Positions 60,376 through 64,000 of a stretch of 64,000 nt of DNA are shown here, piece after piece. Position 1 is the stretch's first letter. Every line of letters starts with the position of its first letter. Under the pieces are notes generated by a model, which searched no databases, was not told the DNA's origin, and saw only the letters and a program-made list of their open reading frames with translations. A program made the translations under genes and the position numbers. This DNA is from an uncultured Methanoregula sp. (lineage in GTDB: Archaea > Halobacteriota > Methanomicrobia > Methanomicrobiales > Methanospirillaceae), in NCBI RefSeq assembly GCF_963678795.1, contig NZ_OY787453.1:1550001-1614000 (forward strand). The letters run 5' to 3'.

Positions 60376-62948
60376 CGGGTTTCCCCCGCGGTTTTTCCGG
60401 AAGGGTTTTGCCGGTATGCTCCTTTCGGCACCAGTATCTCGAACCGGGCACCCTTCCCCGCTATGCCTGTCTCGCGGATGGTAATGCCCGTTAAGGAAAG
60501 GATCTCCCTGACAAGGAAGAGGCCAAGGCCGGTGTTCTTGCCAAAGCCCCGCTCGAAGATCTTCTCTTTCTGGTCAGGAACGATCCCCACCCCGTTGTCT
60601 TCCCAGACAATAACAAGACCTGCGGGAGAGACAGACGCCGATACCGTGATAAGGGTTGCCCGTTCGCCATGACGGATGGTGTTATCATAGAGGTTGAAAA
60701 AGACCTTCGGGAGCAGCGGGTCTGCGAATACCTCAAAGCCGTGCACATACGCGTGAAGATCAATAGTTTTTTGCACGTTTCTGCAGGTGAGCAGGCTATC
60801 CAGCTCCTGCCACCAGGGCTCCTGGCTGCCGATGCCCTGGTAGATTTTCGTAAACGCGATCTGGGCCTGGATCGCGTTCGTGAAGGATTTGAGTTTACTA
60901 ATGTAATTCCCGATCGCAGGATCACTGGATTCCAGTTCAACCAGGTCAAGATATCCAAGAATCCCCATGATATTGTTGTTGATATCGTGCCTTGTTATGC
61001 TCGTGAGGAGCGAGAGCTGCCGGTTTGCCTGCCGGATGGCATCTTCCATCCGTTTGCGGTCGGTGATATCCACCATTATACCGATGAGCCCCCCCGGCCT
61101 GCCATCGGCAAGGGAGAAACCGTCAACCGAGTACAGGGTCTGGTGCAGCATGCCATCCGCGTAGACAATCGGCAGCTCGTATCGTTTCCGGCCGGTCTTT
61201 GCGATAACATCGGTATCCTCTTCATGGAAACGCTGGCGCTCGTCCATGGGCAGGTACTCCAGGTCGAGAACCGTCTTTCCCACCAGGTAGTCACGCGTTG
61301 TGCCGAATTCCCGTTCGTACGCCCGGTTGCACCCTGCAAACCTCCCCGTGAAATCCTTGATGAAGACCGGGTAGGGGATACTGTCAATGAGCGCCTGCTG
61401 GAAGAGCACCTGATCCGCGAGCGACTCATCCATCTGTTTTTTGAGGGTGATATCACGGGCAATGCCAAGGAAGGCGAACGGCTTGTTCTCATGGTCACGG
61501 AGAAGGGAATTGTTCGACATAAACCACCGCCAGGTCCCGTCCTTGTGACGGACCCGGTACTCCACCCCGCCCTTCTTCTCACCTTTCGAAAGGATAGCGG
61601 CCAGGAACGTGCGGCATGCAGCAAGATCGTCCGGGTGAATGAGACGATCGAGCGGCATGCCGATGACTTCGCTGGCAGCATACCCCAACAGGTCGGTTGT
61701 GTTCGGGGAGGCATAGGTGAATGTCCCGTCAAGCGAAAGGGTATACACGATGTCGTTGGCATTCACCACGAACGACCGGAACTTCTCTTCGCTCTCCCGC
61801 AGCTCGTTCTCGGCGTTCCTGCGGTCGGTGATCTCTTTTGAAGAGCAGATTACCGAGAGGACAGCCCCTGATTCATCCTTGATCGGGCTTACCGTTGTCA
61901 GGTAATACCGGTCGCCGTCAGGATGGGGGACCCGGACCTCGAACACTTTTTGCTCACCGCTCGAAAAGACCCCGCGAAGGACAAAGAATCGTTTCTCCGC
62001 TTCGTCTTTTGAGAAGACATCGGATATTCTTTTGCCGGTGATCTCATCCACTGTTTTTCCCACACCTTCGGCAAATGCCCGGTTGACATACCGGTATGTC
62101 CCGTCAGGATAGAACGAGAAGATGGGATCACTGGACTCATCGAGGAGGAGACGGTGTTTCTCCTCGCTCTCGCGGAGCGCTAATTCAGCCAGTTTCTTGT
62201 CAGTGATGTCCTGTATGACACCGGAGAGTTTTGTGATCTTCCCGTCAGCATCCCGGACGGGTTTTGCAACGGAGTGGATGATCCGGACCGCTGAACCGTC
62301 GGCAGGGTTTATGGCATACTCGATATCCTGGTATTCCCCTCTGCTGATTGACGCCACAAGGTGGTCGTATACCGTGTCCTTATCAACATAGCACGCTTTT
62401 ATGTCGTCAAAAGGCACCGTGCCCGAGGGACGGTTGAAGCCGAACAGCCGGAATGCCTGTTCAGAGGCCCAGATCATCCGGGTCTCCAGCTCGTATTCCC
62501 AGCTCCCGATCTGCCCGATCTCCTGGGCCATGCCGAGGCGTTCCACGCTGGTTACGAGGGCGGCTTCGGCTTTGCGCCGCTCCACGGCACTCTTCGTCTT
62601 GTGCTCAAGCTCGGCAAACTGCGATCTCGGGTCACCCCCTTTCTGGAGGTAGAAGTCGGCGCCGTTATTGATAGCCTCGATCACGATCTCCTCGCGGCCG
62701 CGGCCGGTAAAAAGGATGAAGGGAATGGTGCCGGAATCCCTGCGCACGACTTTTAAGAATTCGATCCCGTTCATCTCCGGCATCTGGTAATCGGCGATCA
62801 CGGCATCATAGCGTCTTGATGCCATGAGGGAAAGTGCCTCGGGGGCCGAGGTGATGATGTCAACGGATAACTGCCCGCTCTGCTCAAGAAAGATTTTACC
62901 GATGCCAAGCAGATCCGGCTCATCATCAACATACAATACCGAAATCAC
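60372..62948 (-). CDS. Hybrid kinase: receiver - PAS4 - histidine kinase
   Basis: The 858-residue protein has a receiver (1-122; VIADYQMPEMNG with the phospho-Asp), then four PAS segments (about 130-640), each with the usual W..S/G..PD strand pattern. The His helix is LLTSITRHDINNNIM near 660, and the ATPase domain has NLYDNTIRHGE, EDNGVGI and GLGLFLVREIL. It is soluble. The stop and the next kinase's ATG overlap by four bases, so the two kinases are co-expressed and may form a phosphorelay. No separate output regulator gene is in the window. Confidence 0.92.
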   Translation of the reverse strand: MISVLYVDDEPDLLGIGKIFLEQSGQLSVDIITSAPEALSLMASRRYDAVIADYQMPEMNGIEFLKVVRRDSGTIPFILFTGRGREEIVIEAINNGADFYLQKGGDPRSQFAELEHKTKSAVERRKAEAALVTSVERLGMAQEIGQIGSWEYELETRMIWASEQAFRLFGFNRPSGTVPFDDIKACYVDKDTVYDHLVASISRGEYQDIEYAINPADGSAVRIIHSVAKPVRDADGKITKLSGVIQDITDKKLAELALRESEEKHRLLLDESSDPIFSFYPDGTYRYVNRAFAEGVGKTVDEITGKRISDVFSKDEAEKRFFVLRGVFSSGEQKVFEVRVPHPDGDRYYLTTVSPIKDESGAVLSVICSSKEITDRRNAENELRESEEKFRSFVVNANDIVYTLSLDGTFTYASPNTTDLLGYAASEVIGMPLDRLIHPDDLAACRTFLAAILSKGEKKGGVEYRVRHKDGTWRWFMSNNSLLRDHENKPFAFLGIARDITLKKQMDESLADQVLFQQALIDSIPYPVFIKDFTGRFAGCNRAYEREFGTTRDYLVGKTVLDLEYLPMDERQRFHEEDTDVIAKTGRKRYELPIVYADGMLHQTLYSVDGFSLADGRPGGLIGIMVDITDRKRMEDAIRQANRQLSLLTSITRHDINNNIMGILGYLDLVELESSDPAIGNYISKLKSFTNAIQAQIAFTKIYQGIGSQEPWWQELDSLLTCRNVQKTIDLHAYVHGFEVFADPLLPKVFFNLYDNTIRHGERATLITVSASVSPAGLVIVWEDNGVGIVPDQKEKIFERGFGKNTGLGLFLVREILSLTGITIRETGIAGKGARFEILVPKGAYRQNPSGKTAGETR

Positions 62949-63166
62949 CGTATTACCTCAACCCGGATATAAAATCAATTATCATTCAAAGGCCGGGGGT
63001 AACGAAATAGATTTTGATTTCAGTACTGGGTATGACCCCTTGAACATATCACGGGTAAATTCCCTCATGGCGCAAGGCCGGGATACTGATGAGAGATGAT
63101 GGCAGGACCGGTGCTGACCATTACCGGTTGCGGGTCCGGTGCAACGGGTAACATATCATCCTGTTC

Positions 63167-64000
63167 ATGCCGGCTCTTTTCGAAATGATACAAAGAAAAG
63201 TCGTATATACTAACAGAAAGATCCTGCAGGTAATGGCGGACGGGAGTCATTGGCAGGGGTTGCCACGAAACCTGAGGGCGGGCATCCTTATCGTCATCGC
63301 TTTCATCGTTATTACAGTAACCGTTCTCTTTGTAACAGGGTATCCTGCCGTTGCACCGGGCATCCTGCCCGGCCCGCAGGTTTCCCAGGTCCAGCTCACT
63401 CCCGGAGAGATTGAATGGATTGCCGCCCACCCGCTCATCCATATCTGTCCTGACCCGACCCTGCCCCCGTTTGAATTCCGGGACAGGAACGGGGAGTATA
63501 CCGGCATAGCTGCAGACTATCTTTCCCTCATCTCGTCAAGGACCGGACTACGGTTTGTTGCTGATAAACAGGACAACTGGAGCCGGTGCGTCAATGATAT
63601 CCGCCTCAAAAAAACGGACATTCTCGGAGGTGTGTATGTCTCGGATCTCCGGAAGGATTATCTTCTCTATTCGGACCCGTATTTCAGGACGCCGATCGTT
63701 ATCCTGACACGAAGCCCCGGAAGATCAGGTCTTACGCTCGAAAATTTTGAGGGAAAAAGGGTCGCAACGGTCGAGGGATTTACCACCCAGAAGCTCCTCC
63801 GGGAAAAATACCCGGGAATTATTATCCACTCGGTTTCCGACACGAGAACCGGTCTTCGCGAAGTATCGCTTGGCGTGGATGATGCCTTTTTTGGCGACCT
63901 GCCTACCGCAACGTACATAATTGCGGAAGAGGGAATCCCGAACCTGCAGGTTTCAGGGGAGTATACACCAGAGGAACCATATTCCTTCAACCTTGCATAT
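63167..64000 (+). CDS. Membrane-anchored protein with bacterial solute-binding (SBP_bac_3) domain, partial
   Basis: The frame is open from ATG 63167 to the window edge. A membrane helix (ILIVIAFIVITVTVLFV) is followed by a periplasmic-type solute-binding domain: EWIAAHPLIHICPDPTLPPF, FEFRDRNGEYTGIAADYLSL, SRTGLRFV and GVDDAFFGDLPTATYIIA. This layout matches the sensor part of BvgS-like or PAS-kinase receptors, whose kinase domain would follow beyond the window. Alternative starts are 63185 and 63233. The gene is divergent from the kinases, so a signalling role is likely. Confidence 0.8.
   Translation, partial: MPALFEMIQRKVVYTNRKILQVMADGSHWQGLPRNLRAGILIVIAFIVITVTVLFVTGYPAVAPGILPGPQVSQVQLTPGEIEWIAAHPLIHICPDPTLPPFEFRDRNGEYTGIAADYLSLISSRTGLRFVADKQDNWSRCVNDIRLKKTDILGGVYVSDLRKDYLLYSDPYFRTPIVILTRSPGRSGLTLENFEGKRVATVEGFTTQKLLREKYPGIIIHSVSDTRTGLREVSLGVDDAFFGDLPTATYIIAEEGIPNLQVSGEYTPEEPYSFNLAY

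Overview
The window looks like chromosomal DNA of a methanogenic archaeon of the order Methanomicrobiales (Methanoregula-like; an inference from gene content, not a database match). Pointers are an archaellin with a class III signal peptide, multi-PAS kinases carrying an N-terminal receiver domain, an archaemetzincin relative, a hexulose-phosphate-isomerase-like SIS protein, MntA/HepT pairs, and TATA boxes about 25-35 bases before several start codons. No rRNA, tRNA or CRISPR array was seen.

Positions 1-12000 are an eroded accessory region. It opens with an AT-rich restriction-type cassette (tail of an upstream gene, AIPR protein, Vsr endonuclease). A transglutaminase-like membrane protein gene follows, split by an intact IS5-type element whose ends, 4-bp target duplication and pre-insertion reading frame can all be reconstructed. 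Two MntA/HepT toxin-antitoxin loci both keep an intact antitoxin and carry a frameshifted toxin. A two-gene DUF4062 / AlbA_2-ATPase unit is intact. Between these lie gene fossils: three copies of one truncated small gene, a decayed AlbA_2 hinge made of 12-bp repeats, and a second partial copy of the 9394 gene.

Positions 12000-42000 hold probable conflict or signalling proteins: a PfkB-like/AAA+/RyR fusion, a C45-type amidohydrolase, two small exported proteins, a TrkA-N/RyR membrane protein, a TIR protein, a DUF4062-NTPase-TPR protein, a protein with nucleoside-deoxyribosyltransferase-like modules, and two tandem paralogous giants (about 2200 residues each) with DUF4062, a STAND/NACHT-like NTPase and about 30 WD40 repeats. 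The giants share a nearly identical 545-bp 5' segment, and a fossil PP2C 3' end lies between them.

Positions 42181-53052 form the most interesting unit. A long minus-strand operon reads MoxR-type AAA+, a 612-residue unknown, an archaemetzincin relative without its catalytic motif, a coupled 73-residue ORF, VIT-vWA, a 246-residue unknown, a SIS protein, a divergent FtsZ-like protein and a PP2C phosphatase. A winged-helix regulator and a ParA-like ATPase are divergent from it, with inverted repeats in the shared upstream region. It resembles published FtsZ-like/vWA membrane-remodelling loci only in part.

Positions 53200-64000 look like ordinary chromosome: a tiny zinc ribbon, an exported TPR protein, a tandem GIY-YIG-like protein, an archaellin, a PHP-domain protein, two overlapping REC-PAS histidine kinases and the start of a membrane-anchored solute-binding-domain protein.
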